Notes under the pieces: generated by a model
What the model was told of the DNA's origin: nothing
Database searches by the model: none
The model's input: the letters and a program-made list of their open reading frames with translations, nothing else
Position numbers and translations under genes: made by a program
Shown here: positions 15,605-24,819 of the stretch, piece by piece
How positions within the stretch are numbered: position 1 is the first letter of the stretch
How the letters are laid out: every line of letters starts with the position of its first letter
NCBI GenBank assembly: GCA_017450695.1
Contig: JAFSTA010000129.1
Span: 1-41,029, forward strand
Length of the DNA: 41,029 bases
Reading direction: 5' to 3'
Origin: Kiritimatiellia bacterium
GTDB taxonomy: Bacteria; Verrucomicrobiota; Kiritimatiellia; RFP12; UBA1067

Positions 15605-16137
15605 TTACTGCGCTGTTTTTCGCCGCCGCGCTTACGGTGACGTCGTTGCCGGAGCCGGAATATGGGGACTTCGAGGTCCTCACCAACTGCACCTTCGATG
15701 TTTCGCGGGAATCGGGCGGGATGTTCTCAGTCCGGATCGAACTCGACGCCTCACCGTCCAACTGCGTGGAGGTGGTGTTCGGGCGCGACGCTGACAGGGA
15801 CGGAGTTCTTTCGCGCTCCGAAGAGGGCATGGCCGTGGGGTACGACTGCGGGGAGTGGAAGATCGTGGATTGCGCTGGCGGGGAGGAGACGGTCTGCGCG
15901 GGATCGCAGGGGCGCGTCAGGCTCGACTGGAAACTGCGCCTTGACCGCGACAGAAAACCCCGCTCGCTTTCGGCGACGGTGAACGGTCAGCCGGTCTTCA
16001 CGCAACCGCAGACGCCGCCATTCCTATTCGACGCGACATGGAACGCCGCGAAGGTGGTTCGCAGGGGATGGAGTCCGTCGAACCCGAACGTCGTCTGTTC
16101 CGTCGGCGACGAGCCGATCGTGCTTTTCATCCGATGA
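15601..16137 (+). CDS. Small exported protein with EF-hand-like motif
   Basis: A 178-aa protein with a hydrophobic N-terminus (ITALFFAAALTVTSL) and a DADRDGVLSRSEE motif (about residues 62-74) that matches the calcium loop of an EF-hand or dockerin-like unit. It is GC-rich like the first three quarters of the 872-aa protein and unlike the four genes between them. It may therefore belong with that protein as an older neighbouring pair. ATGA overlap with the upstream gene implies translational coupling. The 233 bases after it show no gene or clear terminator. Confidence 0.6.
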   Translation: MITALFFAAALTVTSLPEPEYGDFEVLTNCTFDVSRESGGMFSVRIELDASPSNCVEVVFGRDADRDGVLSRSEEGMAVGYDCGEWKIVDCAGGEETVCAGSQGRVRLDWKLRLDRDRKPRSLSATVNGQPVFTQPQTPPFLFDATWNAAKVVRRGWSPSNPNVVCSVGDEPIVLFIR

Positions 16138-16370
16138 AACGGAGAGGGTAGAAATGTGCAGATGTGAGAATATCGAATGCCAATATCCAACAACCAGCTT
16201 CTCTTGTTGTGCGGCATTGGACGCTACGATACGCGGGCGAGACGTCCGTGCCAGAGGGGGCGGTCGTGGCTGGAACGGATGCGGAAGCGTGTCCATCCCA
16301 TTTTTTCGACCGCCGTATCTGGCGTGACGAAAACCTGTCGAAACGCAAACCATGAGAAAGGTACAGGACT

Positions 16371-17489
16371 ATGAAAATCGAACTGCATAGGATTACGATA
16401 CGAGAACTCGTCGAAGGGTATGTCGATGATGCCGAGGCGGGCGTGCGCGGGTACGGTGGACGTCTCGACATCCGTCCTCCATATCAGCGCGAGTTCGTGT
16501 ACAAGGAAAAGGAACGCAACGCGGTCATTTCCACCGTGATGAAGGGCTTCCCCCTGAATGTGATGTACTGGGTGAAACGCCCGGACGGAAACTTCGAGGT
16601 GATGGACGGGCAGCAGCGGACGATCTCGCTCTGCCAGTACGCCAACGGTGATTTCTCGTGGGGCGAGCTGGACATCGGTGCCAAGTTCTTTCACCGCCAG
16701 CCGAAGGACATCCAGGAGCGGTTCCTCGGCTACGAGCTGATGGTCTATTTCTGCGAGGGGACGGAATCGGAGAAGATCGACTGGTTCAAGGTCATCAACA
16801 TCGCGGGGCTGAAGCTGACGGGACAGGAAATGCGGAACGCCGTCTATTCCGGACCGTGGGTCAGTGACGCGAAAAGGTATTTCAGCAAGCCGGGGTGCGT
16901 GGCGCAGAAAATCGGCTCGCGATTTCTGAACGGGAGCGTCGATCGGCAGGAATACCTGGAGACGGCGATTACGTGGATCATCAACTCGACGAAGGACAAG
17001 GCGATCGAGGACTACATGGCGATTCATCAAGGGGACACAGAGGCGACGGCGCTTTGGTTGCATTTCCAAAAGGTGATCAACTGGGTCGAGACGCTGTTCC
17101 CGAAATACCGCAAAGAGATGAAGGGGCTGGAGTGGGGGCGGCTCCACAAGGAGTTTGGCGAGAGGCGTTACAATCCGAAGGAGCTGGAGGTGGCGGTCTC
17201 GGAATTGATGGCGGACCGGGAGGTGCAGAAGAAGGGCGGCGTGTACGAGTTCCTCCTCTCGGACAGGACGCGATACGAGAGGCTGAATCTGCGTACCTTC
17301 GATGATGCGGAGAAACGCGAAGCGTACGAACGGCAAAAGGGGATTTGCCCGATCTGCGGAAAGCATTTCGAGTTCGGGGAAATGGAGGGGGACCACATCG
17401 TCCCGTGGTCGAAAGGCGGGAATACCGTTCCTGAAAACCTCCAGATGCTCTGTCGCCGGGACAATGCGCTGAAAAGCGACAAGTTTTGA
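16371..17489 (+). CDS. DUF262-HNH nuclease-type protein
   Basis: A 372-aa protein. The N-terminal DUF262 (GmrS/ParB-like) domain shows PPYQREFVY (about residues 37-45) and the diagnostic DGQQR (about 80-84). The C-terminal HNH domain shows CPICGKHFEF, the catalytic-type DHIVPWSKGG and NLQMLCRRDN (about 328-366). In GmrSD-type type IV restriction systems, DUF262 is linked to nucleotide-dependent DNA recognition and the HNH-related domain to cleavage. Here both lie on one short chain, with an intervening helical region. The role is probably defence, with modified or foreign DNA as the inferred target. It lies at the end of the accessory stretch that begins with the methylase. Confidence 0.82.
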   Translation: MKIELHRITIRELVEGYVDDAEAGVRGYGGRLDIRPPYQREFVYKEKERNAVISTVMKGFPLNVMYWVKRPDGNFEVMDGQQRTISLCQYANGDFSWGELDIGAKFFHRQPKDIQERFLGYELMVYFCEGTESEKIDWFKVINIAGLKLTGQEMRNAVYSGPWVSDAKRYFSKPGCVAQKIGSRFLNGSVDRQEYLETAITWIINSTKDKAIEDYMAIHQGDTEATALWLHFQKVINWVETLFPKYRKEMKGLEWGRLHKEFGERRYNPKELEVAVSELMADREVQKKGGVYEFLLSDRTRYERLNLRTFDDAEKREAYERQKGICPICGKHFEFGEMEGDHIVPWSKGGNTVPENLQMLCRRDNALKSDKF

Positions 17490-17553
17490 GTTTTGGATTC
17501 TTCGACCTAGATTCAGAACTTGGGGAATCTCAACATTTCTTTCGCGCTTTGTC

Positions 17554-17582
17554 TTGTTGCGGGATGAAGTTTTTGCTACACT
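17554..17582 (+). promoter_or_regulatory. Sigma70-type promoter of the beta-helix/uvrC operon
   Basis: TTGTTG (17554-17559) and TACACT (17577-17582) are 17 bases apart, with the extended form TTTTTGCTACACT. Leader length to the chosen ATG is about 90 bases. Confidence 0.65.
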
Positions 17583-17681
17583 CTCTTTTGTGATTTGGCG
17601 GTATTCGGTGTCGCGGACGGCCTTTGGGAACGTGGGCTGTCTTGCGGGGTGAAGCGTGAAGAGTGGAAAACAGAGGGGCGT

Positions 17682-19850
17682 ATGATGAGGAGCGGTGATG
17701 TCTTGCGGATCGGTGCAGTGGTGGCTTGCGTGGTGTCGGCGCAGGGCGGAAGCCTCTTCGTCAACCCTTCCGCCGCGCCTGGCGGGAAGGGGACGGAGGC
17801 TGCCCCCTTCCGGACGATCGCGGAAGCCCAGTCCGCCGTGCGAGGCTTGCGGCAGTCTGGTTCCCCGACTCCCGACGGACCGACGGAGATCGTTCTGGCG
17901 GCAGGTACCTATACGCTCTCCGATACATGGAAGTTCTCGAAGCAGGATAGCGGAAGCGCGCGCGCGCCGGTGGTGTGGCGGTCCGACGGCAAGGGCGCGG
18001 CGCGGGTGATCGGCGGAATCCCGATTTCCGCCGCGCGCTTCCATCCGGTTTCCGACGAGGGGATTCTGCAGCGTATCCCGGAAGGGGCGCGCGCGCATGT
18101 TGTCGTGGCGGATCTTGCCGACCTGGTGCCGGGAAAAATTCCGGAACTGGCCGATTCCTACGGCGCAGCCCCGAATCCGCCGCTGCTCTACGTCAACCAC
18201 AGGCTGATGGAATTGGCCCGTTGGCCGAACGAGGGATGGACTTCTTTCACGAACGCGACCGACCACGGAATCGACAAGGAGACGAAAAAGAAATATCCCG
18301 GCGCGTTTCTGTACGGCAATCCCCGGATTCGTCGCTGGCATCCAGAAGAGGGGGTCTGGCTCAACGGATTCTGGACGCACGATTGGGATAACCGCAGTCT
18401 CCGCGTGGCGACGATCAACACGTCCAGCAACGAAATCCGTCTGGCGGGAGTCTCGCCCTACGGGATCGCGGGTGGCACGTGGGGACGCAAAGACCGCCGG
18501 TTCTATGCGTTCAACCTGTTGGACGAACTCGATGCGCCCGGCGAATGGTATGTGGACCGGACGCGGAAGTTGCTCTACCTCTACCCGCCGGAGGGGAAAC
18601 TCGCGGGCGGGGAGGAGATCGTTCTCACGCTGGCGAATCGCCCGCTCGTCCGATTCGAGCCGGAAAGCCGCCACATCTGTTTGCGGCATCTCTCATTCGA
18701 GTATTCTTACGACACCGTCATCACGCTCGCGAATGTCGAGGACATCGAGATCGACGGTTGCGCGATCGCCAACGGGGCGCAGGGGGGAATCCACCTGAAC
18801 GGGCGAAAGTGCGCCGTCCGCCGTTGCGACATCGGGAATTTGGGGAGAGGCGGCATCTCCGTCAGCGGCGGGGACAGGAAACAACTGATCCGTGCCGACA
18901 ACGTGCTGGAGAACAACCGGATTCATGACTATGCCCAGTTCCAGAAGACATACGCCGCCGGCATTCATGTGAACGGCGTGGGGCAGGTGATTCGCCACAA
19001 TGAAATCTGTCGGGCACCGCACTGCGCGGTGCTGTACGGCGGCAACGATCATCTGTTCGAGTACAACGACGTACACCACGTGTTGCTGGAGACCGGCGAC
19101 GCGGGCGCCTACTACACGGGGCGCGACTGGACGACGCAGGGGACGGTCTTGCGGTACAACTTCACGCACGAGCTGGGTTCCGGCGCGGAGGGCGTCGGCA
19201 ACACGATGGGTTTTTATTTCGATGACTGCGACTGCGGCGACGAGGTCTATGGCAACATCTTCTGGAAGGTGAGCCGCGGCATCATGATCGGCGGCGGGCG
19301 CGAACATCCGGTTCGCAACAACATCTTCGCGGCGTGCCACATCGGCATGAGCATCGACGCGCGTGGCATGATCTGGAAACAGTGGAACAATCCCGCCGAC
19401 CCCAGCTGGTGTCTCGACAAGAAGGCGCGGGACCTGAACTATCAGGAAGAGCCGTGGAAGTCGCGGTATCCCCGTCTGGCGAACATCTGGAACGACTCGC
19501 CCCGCGAACCGCTCTACAATCCGGTGGAGACCAACCTTTTCCTCGACTGCCAAAAGGAGGTGCTGGTGCTGGACGAAAACACGCGCAAGTTACAGGAGAA
19601 GCTGGCGATTGACGGGAATCTGGCCGTGAACACCACGGGGGAGTCCTCTTTGGCGAAGCCCGATCCGCGCGTGAAAGGCGTCGGTTCGGTTTCGGGAACG
19701 GCGGGGAACCCGATCGTTCTGGGGTTCCGTGATGCCGCGCGCGGCGATTTCCGGATCGAGTCAGGAGCCGAGCTTTTCCGCTTGATGCCCGGCTTCCGGA
19801 GGATTCCCGTCGAAGCGTTCGGTATTCAGAAACAACAGGAAGTGAAATGA
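17682..19850 (+). CDS. Secreted right-handed beta-helix carbohydrate-active protein
   Basis: A 722-aa protein with a short signal peptide (MMRSGDVLRIGAVVACVVSA) and an N-terminal FVNPSAAPGGKGTEAAPFRT motif typical of secreted parallel beta-helix enzymes. A central insertion domain (about residues 120-330) carries RWPNEGW and AGRDL-like aromatic strands. Long beta-helix rungs rich in N, G, D and H follow (about 340-620: IRADNVLENNRIHDY, HLFEYNDVHHV, GIMIGGGREHPVRNNIF). It resembles the large beta-helix glycosidase or lyase proteins of polysaccharide degraders. The substrate is unknown. It overlaps the sugar kinase start by four bases, which supports sugar release followed by phosphorylation as a shared task. 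Confidence 0.75.
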   Translation: MMRSGDVLRIGAVVACVVSAQGGSLFVNPSAAPGGKGTEAAPFRTIAEAQSAVRGLRQSGSPTPDGPTEIVLAAGTYTLSDTWKFSKQDSGSARAPVVWRSDGKGAARVIGGIPISAARFHPVSDEGILQRIPEGARAHVVVADLADLVPGKIPELADSYGAAPNPPLLYVNHRLMELARWPNEGWTSFTNATDHGIDKETKKKYPGAFLYGNPRIRRWHPEEGVWLNGFWTHDWDNRSLRVATINTSSNEIRLAGVSPYGIAGGTWGRKDRRFYAFNLLDELDAPGEWYVDRTRKLLYLYPPEGKLAGGEEIVLTLANRPLVRFEPESRHICLRHLSFEYSYDTVITLANVEDIEIDGCAIANGAQGGIHLNGRKCAVRRCDIGNLGRGGISVSGGDRKQLIRADNVLENNRIHDYAQFQKTYAAGIHVNGVGQVIRHNEICRAPHCAVLYGGNDHLFEYNDVHHVLLETGDAGAYYTGRDWTTQGTVLRYNFTHELGSGAEGVGNTMGFYFDDCDCGDEVYGNIFWKVSRGIMIGGGREHPVRNNIFAACHIGMSIDARGMIWKQWNNPADPSWCLDKKARDLNYQEEPWKSRYPRLANIWNDSPREPLYNPVETNLFLDCQKEVLVLDENTRKLQEKLAIDGNLAVNTTGESSLAKPDPRVKGVGSVSGTAGNPIVLGFRDAARGDFRIESGAELFRLMPGFRRIPVEAFGIQKQQEVK

Positions 19851-21451
19851 AGAACAATCTGTATCTCGGTTTGGACTGTAGCACGCAGTCGATGAAGGCG
19901 ATCGTCATTGACCCGGTCGAGGGCAAGACGGTTGCGGAAGCCAGCGTCAATTTTGGGAAGGACTTGCCGCAGTACAACTGTCCGGAGGGGTATCTGGCGA
20001 ACGCCGACCGTCTGGTGAAGCACGCGGATCCCTTGCTGTGGCTCGCCGCGCTGGATCTCGTGCTGATCCGGTTGCGGGACGGCGGATGCGACATGGCGGC
20101 GATTGCCGGAATCGGCGGGGACGGGCAGCAGCACGGATCCGTCTATCTCAACGCCGAATGGCAGAAGCGTGTGCAGTCGCTGGACCCGCGCCTCGGTCTG
20201 CCCGCGCAGATCAATCCCGCCCTGGCGCGCACCACCAGTCCGATCTGGATGGACAGCTCCACCTTCACCCAATGCGCCGATCTCAACGCCGCGTTCGGCC
20301 GCCAGATTCAGACGGAGACGGGTTCTTCGGCAATCGAACGGTTTGCCGGGCCGCAGATCATGCTCTTCTCGCAGACGGAACCGGAGCTGTACGCCGCGAC
20401 GCAGCGAATCCACCTGGTCAGCTCCTTCCTCTGCTCCGTCCTGATCGGAGGGGACGCGCCGATCGATTTCGGTGACGGGGCGGGGATGAGCCTGCTCAAC
20501 CTCAAGCGGGGCGAGTGGGATCGGGGGATCACCGCGTTCATCGACCAGCGCGCGGAGGAGGCGCGGGAACGGAGCCGCGTGCAGACTCCCGTACGGCCGC
20601 TCGTCGAGAAACTGCCCCTGCTCCGGAAGAACGGCGTGGCGGGAAAACTTTGCCGCTACTTCACCAAGTACGGATTGCGGGCGGGGATTCCCGTCGCGAT
20701 CTGGACGGGCGACAATCCCGCGAGCTTGGTGGGGACGGGCGCGTGGGCGTCCGGCGTCGCGGTGGTCAGTCTGGGAACGAGCGACACCTTCTTCGCCTCG
20801 ATGGATGCGTTCCGGACGGATCCCGACGGGTGCGGGCATGTGTTCGGTAATCCGGCGGGCGGATTCATGAGCCTGATTTGCTTCAAGAACGGTTCGGTCT
20901 CGCGGGATCGCGTCCGCACCATGCTGGATGCCTCTTGGCAGTTCTTCGATGAAGACGCCTTTGCGCTGACGCCTCCGGGAAACGAGGGGCGGATCGCCCT
21001 GCCCTGGTTCGAGGCGGAGATCACGCCGCCCCGCGCGGAAACTGGGCTGCGGGCGAATTTCGACTGGGCGAAGGTCTCGCCCGAAGTGCTGGTCCGCGCG
21101 GTGGTGGAGGGACAGGCGCTGGCGATTCGTCACCACTCGCAGTGGATCGGGGAGTTCAACACCATTCGTGTGACGGGGGGCGCGTCGAAGAGCGTGGGTA
21201 TCCGGCAGACGCTGGCGGATGTCTTTCAGGCCAAGGTCGAACGGATCGCGCTGGAGAATTCGGCGGCGCTCGGATCGGCGATGCTGGCGGCGTCTTCCGC
21301 CGCCGCCGAATCGTCCCTGATCGGCGGCGCGACGTCCCTCTCCGCGATGACGAAGGTGTTCACCCCCGTGCAGGACGAGGTTGTGGCACGGCCTGAAACG
21401 GCCGCGTGTTACGAAAAACTCCTGCCGCAATTGACGCAGCTGGAAAATTAA
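19847..21451 (+). CDS. FGGY-family carbohydrate kinase, xylulokinase-like
   Basis: A 534-aa protein with FGGY-kinase blocks in order: N-terminal YLGLDCSTQSMKAIVID, IGGDGQQHGSVY, a GDGAGMSLLNL block, WTGDNPASLVGTGAW, the nucleotide-binding SLGTSDTFFA, and the C-terminal VTGGASKSVGIRQTLADVF. The family phosphorylates pentoses, hexuloses or polyols with ATP; GDGQQHG and overall order are most like xylulokinase, but the sugar is not proven. ATGA overlap joins it to the beta-helix gene, so the sugar is likely derived from the glycan that protein handles. Confidence 0.88.
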   Translation: MKNNLYLGLDCSTQSMKAIVIDPVEGKTVAEASVNFGKDLPQYNCPEGYLANADRLVKHADPLLWLAALDLVLIRLRDGGCDMAAIAGIGGDGQQHGSVYLNAEWQKRVQSLDPRLGLPAQINPALARTTSPIWMDSSTFTQCADLNAAFGRQIQTETGSSAIERFAGPQIMLFSQTEPELYAATQRIHLVSSFLCSVLIGGDAPIDFGDGAGMSLLNLKRGEWDRGITAFIDQRAEEARERSRVQTPVRPLVEKLPLLRKNGVAGKLCRYFTKYGLRAGIPVAIWTGDNPASLVGTGAWASGVAVVSLGTSDTFFASMDAFRTDPDGCGHVFGNPAGGFMSLICFKNGSVSRDRVRTMLDASWQFFDEDAFALTPPGNEGRIALPWFEAEITPPRAETGLRANFDWAKVSPEVLVRAVVEGQALAIRHHSQWIGEFNTIRVTGGASKSVGIRQTLADVFQAKVERIALENSAALGSAMLAASSAAAESSLIGGATSLSAMTKVFTPVQDEVVARPETAACYEKLLPQLTQLEN

Positions 21452-21468
21452 CCTGTGAAGGAGCTACT

Positions 21469-24400
21469 ATGTTTTTGGCATTTCGTTCTATCCCGGTTGG
21501 AAGATGGCGTTTCACGAGATTAGGCGTTTTTGCGGTCTTCCTGATTTCCCTGATTGTCTATGCCTGCACCGCCAGCCGTTCCGTTTTCCCCGGATTGTCC
21601 GCGCAGTGGGTCGCGTGGGTGACGGGGGCGGATGTCCGCGAGGTGGTCACGCACCCGCTCCTGACCGCGCTGGGCGGTTGGGTGGCGAGCCTTTCGTGGG
21701 GAACTTTGGCAATCCGCCTGAATCTGCTGGCGGCGCTTGCCGGCGCGTTTTCTGTCGCAATTGCCTTCGAGGCCGCGCAGTTCCTCGCCTACGAATATCT
21801 GCGCGATGAATCGGAACGGAAGTGGTCGAATCTCGTCTCCCTCATCGCGGGTGTCGTCGCGGCGCTTTTCGCGGGCTGTTCCATCGGCATTTGGGAAGGG
21901 GCGATCCAGTTCCGCCCGGAGATTTTCGATACGGCGTGGATCTTCCTCTGCATCCATCTCCTGATTGTCTATGCCTATCACAATCCGCCCATCTCCGCCG
22001 AGGATCTTTCGGATGCGGAAGAGTTCGATCAGAAACCGAAGTGGATTGTCTGGATGTTGCTGTTCGGCATCCTGCTGGGGGCGGGATTTGCGGAGAGCAC
22101 GACCTGTATGCTGGCGGCTCCGTTCTTGCTGATCCTTGCGGTTCTTGTGGAATGGAAGATTTCCTGGTGTCGGTTTTCGACGATTTTGGGCGCCTTGCTC
22201 CTGGCGCTGCTGTCAGCTGCCGGCGTGTATCTCTATGCCGAGTATTTGACGGCGGGGAGGGAGACGTTCTCCGTACTTCGGGCGTTTCCCGATTCGGTTC
22301 CCATTTTGCGGGAACAGTGGAGGGAACTGGGCGAACTATTCAACATCCGGTTCTGGATCGCCATCGCCTTCCTCGGATACGCGGTTGCGATCGGCACTGT
22401 CTCGGTGTCGATGAAAGTATTTGTCAACGTGAGAAGGTGGAGCCACTTGCTGTTCTTGCTGATTCTCTCCGTGCTAGAGATCGGCCTGCTGTTCAGCTTC
22501 TCCCATTCGCCCGACACCCTGCTGATGCTGCGGGGTAGAATCCCCGCGTTGATTTACGCGGTGGCTGCGGTCGGGTTCGGGTTGGCCGTCGCGTCCTGGT
22601 TCTCCTATCTGATCATGGGCGATCCGGACGAGACACTGGCGGCGAACGGATGGAATCCGAAGGCGAAAGAAGACGCGGATCCCGAAGAGTTGCCGCCCTC
22701 GCACCCCGTAATCTGGAAACTGACCCGGCTGGTGGGATTCTTCATGTTCCCGCTCCTGTGCATCCTGCTGATCTTCTCCGCCGTCTCCCATGCGAAGTGG
22801 GTGCTCGCCGAGAAGGTCGATTTCGCCGACCGCGCCGCGCGTGAGCTGCTGGACGATCTCGGCAACCGCCGCTGGCTGATTTCGAACGGCGTGATCGATT
22901 CGCATATCCGGATCGCCGCCAAGGTCTCCGGCAAAGACGTCATCCTGCTTTCCCCGTTCCGGCTTCAGGAGCAGAAATACCTTGCCTATGTTTCCGACGC
23001 CATCCAGAATGCGCCGGAATTGACGGAGAACACCAAGTTGCGCGCGAAAAACCTGCTGGAGTACAACCTCCATCTCTTCCTGGAGGACTTCTTTATCGGC
23101 GACGACAAGATCAACGAGAAGGCCGTCACGATCGGAATTCCCGACCTCTGGTATGCCTCTACGAACTGGACGCCGGTGGCAAGTACGTTTTTCTTCACGG
23201 GGGCGCGAGACGTCCGCAAGCTTCCGATTGAAGAGCTGTACCAGAAGCATACGGACTTCTGGCAGAAGTGGGACGATTTCTTCCAGAACCAGGAAATGGA
23301 CGAGCGTCGGCTCTCAACCCAGACGCGGAAGCTGCTGCTGCACCACATGGCGTTGCTGGCCAACGATCTGGGAATCGTGCTGGATGAAGCCGGGTATTCC
23401 GAGCTGGCGTTCCAGACATACGAACAGGCGTTGCGGATTCTTCCCTCCCATGTCAGCGCCATGCTCAACCTTTTCGAGCTGATCAGCCGGGGAGTCCACC
23501 CCGAACGCAAGGACACGGTGGAACGGCAGCTGATGGAAAAGGTCCGGGATCCGAAATCGCGGTATCCGCTCTGGGCCTTGAACAACTATTACGGATACGT
23601 CCGCAATTACGAGTTGTTCGTCCGCATGGGATGGGCGTGGGCGTTGTCCAGTTCGCCGGGGTCCGTTCTGGCCGGTATGCGGCGCACCTACGCGGTCGAA
23701 GCGGACGTGGAGAAACGTGCGCGGTTGAGCGCGATGATGGCCGCGATCTACGCCTTGAAGGGCAATTACGCGAAGAGCCGCGAGGAATACCTGAAAGCGT
23801 TGCAGGTGAATCCTGCGGATGTGGAGGCGCTCACTGGACTTTCCCGGATCGCCATTCAGGAAAACGATGCGCCTGCGGCTCGCGCCATTCTCGAAAAAGG
23901 AGAGTCGGCTGGCGCGGACAAGGAAAAACTGCGGCTGGACTGGGCGGCCATTGCGTTCGCCTCCGGCGACCTGGCACAGGCGCGGATGCAGCTAGAACAG
24001 ATGTGCATGGGGGAAAAGCCGTCCTCGATGGCGCTCTCCCTGCTCGCGATCACGATGCTGGAGCAGAACGACTATGTCGAGGTCGAGCACAAGATCCTGC
24101 CGACGCTGATCAAACGGTCGAACGGGCAGGACAACTATTTCTCGTTCGTCATCAAGGGGAAACTGCTGGAAAAGAAGAAAGACAATCCGGAAGCCCTGCA
24201 ACAGGCGCGCAGCTGCTACATCCGGGCGCTTTCCATCAATCCCGGCATGGTCACCTTGCTTCGCACGATCCTCTCGCTGGACATGGAGCTTCGCGACCGC
24301 AAGTCCGCCATTGCCCATGCGCTCACGTTGCTGCGTTTGGCACCGGAGGATTACCTGGCCTCGTTCGTTCTCGGAACGATCCGGCTGGAAGACGCGGAAT

Positions 24401-24819
24401 ACGGGGACGCGGAGCGATACCTGAAAATCGCTTGCAAAGACGAGCAGGGGGCCAAGCCCGAAGTCTTGAACAACTACGCGATGCTCTTGTGCCTGATCAA
24501 GAAGAACGCGGATGCCGAGCGGATCGCGCGGCTGGCCGCGAAGAAGGATCCGGAGGGCTACGAGGCCCATTCCACGTTGGCATACATTCTCGCCGAAAAC
24601 GGGAAGCTGGACGAGGCCGAGAAAGAGATCGAGCTAGCCTGGAAACGGAAGGATACGGATATGCGCCTCTATTTCACGGAGGCGCTGATCGCGATCAAAC
24701 GGTCGAACAAGGAACAGGCGCAGAAGGCGTTGGCGGCGATCGGGAATACGGACCAATTCTCGAAATCGGATTTGCGTATTCTGGAAGACCTCCGCGATGA
24801 GGCGAAAAAGCTGAAATGA
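21469..24819 (+). CDS. Polytopic membrane protein with C-terminal TPR repeats
   Basis: A 1116-aa protein with about ten hydrophobic segments over residues 1-440 and a soluble TPR region over about 620-1110 (YEQALRILPSHVSAML, YLKALQVNPADVEAL, CYIRALSINPGMVTL). The first loop has HPLLTALGGWVASL followed by RLNLLAAL, resembling the HPPGYPL and NLxSA motifs of DUF2723-type GT-C glycosyltransferases. It could be a diverged member, but the usual acidic residue in the first loop is not secure. It may glycosylate exported proteins or lipids. AAGGAG five bases before the ATG fixes the start. It overlaps uvrC by four bases. Confidence 0.65.
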   Translation: MFLAFRSIPVGRWRFTRLGVFAVFLISLIVYACTASRSVFPGLSAQWVAWVTGADVREVVTHPLLTALGGWVASLSWGTLAIRLNLLAALAGAFSVAIAFEAAQFLAYEYLRDESERKWSNLVSLIAGVVAALFAGCSIGIWEGAIQFRPEIFDTAWIFLCIHLLIVYAYHNPPISAEDLSDAEEFDQKPKWIVWMLLFGILLGAGFAESTTCMLAAPFLLILAVLVEWKISWCRFSTILGALLLALLSAAGVYLYAEYLTAGRETFSVLRAFPDSVPILREQWRELGELFNIRFWIAIAFLGYAVAIGTVSVSMKVFVNVRRWSHLLFLLILSVLEIGLLFSFSHSPDTLLMLRGRIPALIYAVAAVGFGLAVASWFSYLIMGDPDETLAANGWNPKAKEDADPEELPPSHPVIWKLTRLVGFFMFPLLCILLIFSAVSHAKWVLAEKVDFADRAARELLDDLGNRRWLISNGVIDSHIRIAAKVSGKDVILLSPFRLQEQKYLAYVSDAIQNAPELTENTKLRAKNLLEYNLHLFLEDFFIGDDKINEKAVTIGIPDLWYASTNWTPVASTFFFTGARDVRKLPIEELYQKHTDFWQKWDDFFQNQEMDERRLSTQTRKLLLHHMALLANDLGIVLDEAGYSELAFQTYEQALRILPSHVSAMLNLFELISRGVHPERKDTVERQLMEKVRDPKSRYPLWALNNYYGYVRNYELFVRMGWAWALSSSPGSVLAGMRRTYAVEADVEKRARLSAMMAAIYALKGNYAKSREEYLKALQVNPADVEALTGLSRIAIQENDAPAARAILEKGESAGADKEKLRLDWAAIAFASGDLAQARMQLEQMCMGEKPSSMALSLLAITMLEQNDYVEVEHKILPTLIKRSNGQDNYFSFVIKGKLLEKKKDNPEALQQARSCYIRALSINPGMVTLLRTILSLDMELRDRKSAIAHALTLLRLAPEDYLASFVLGTIRLEDAEYGDAERYLKIACKDEQGAKPEVLNNYAMLLCLIKKNADAERIARLAAKKDPEGYEAHSTLAYILAENGKLDEAEKEIELAWKRKDTDMRLYFTEALIAIKRSNKEQAQKALAAIGNTDQFSKSDLRILEDLRDEAKKLK

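Noticed and set aside
16224-18689. Very long open frame on the minus strand across the DUF262-HNH and beta-helix genes
   Set aside because: It is antisense to well-supported genes, has an Arg/Pro/His-rich composition typical of a GC-rich shadow frame, and shows no domain.
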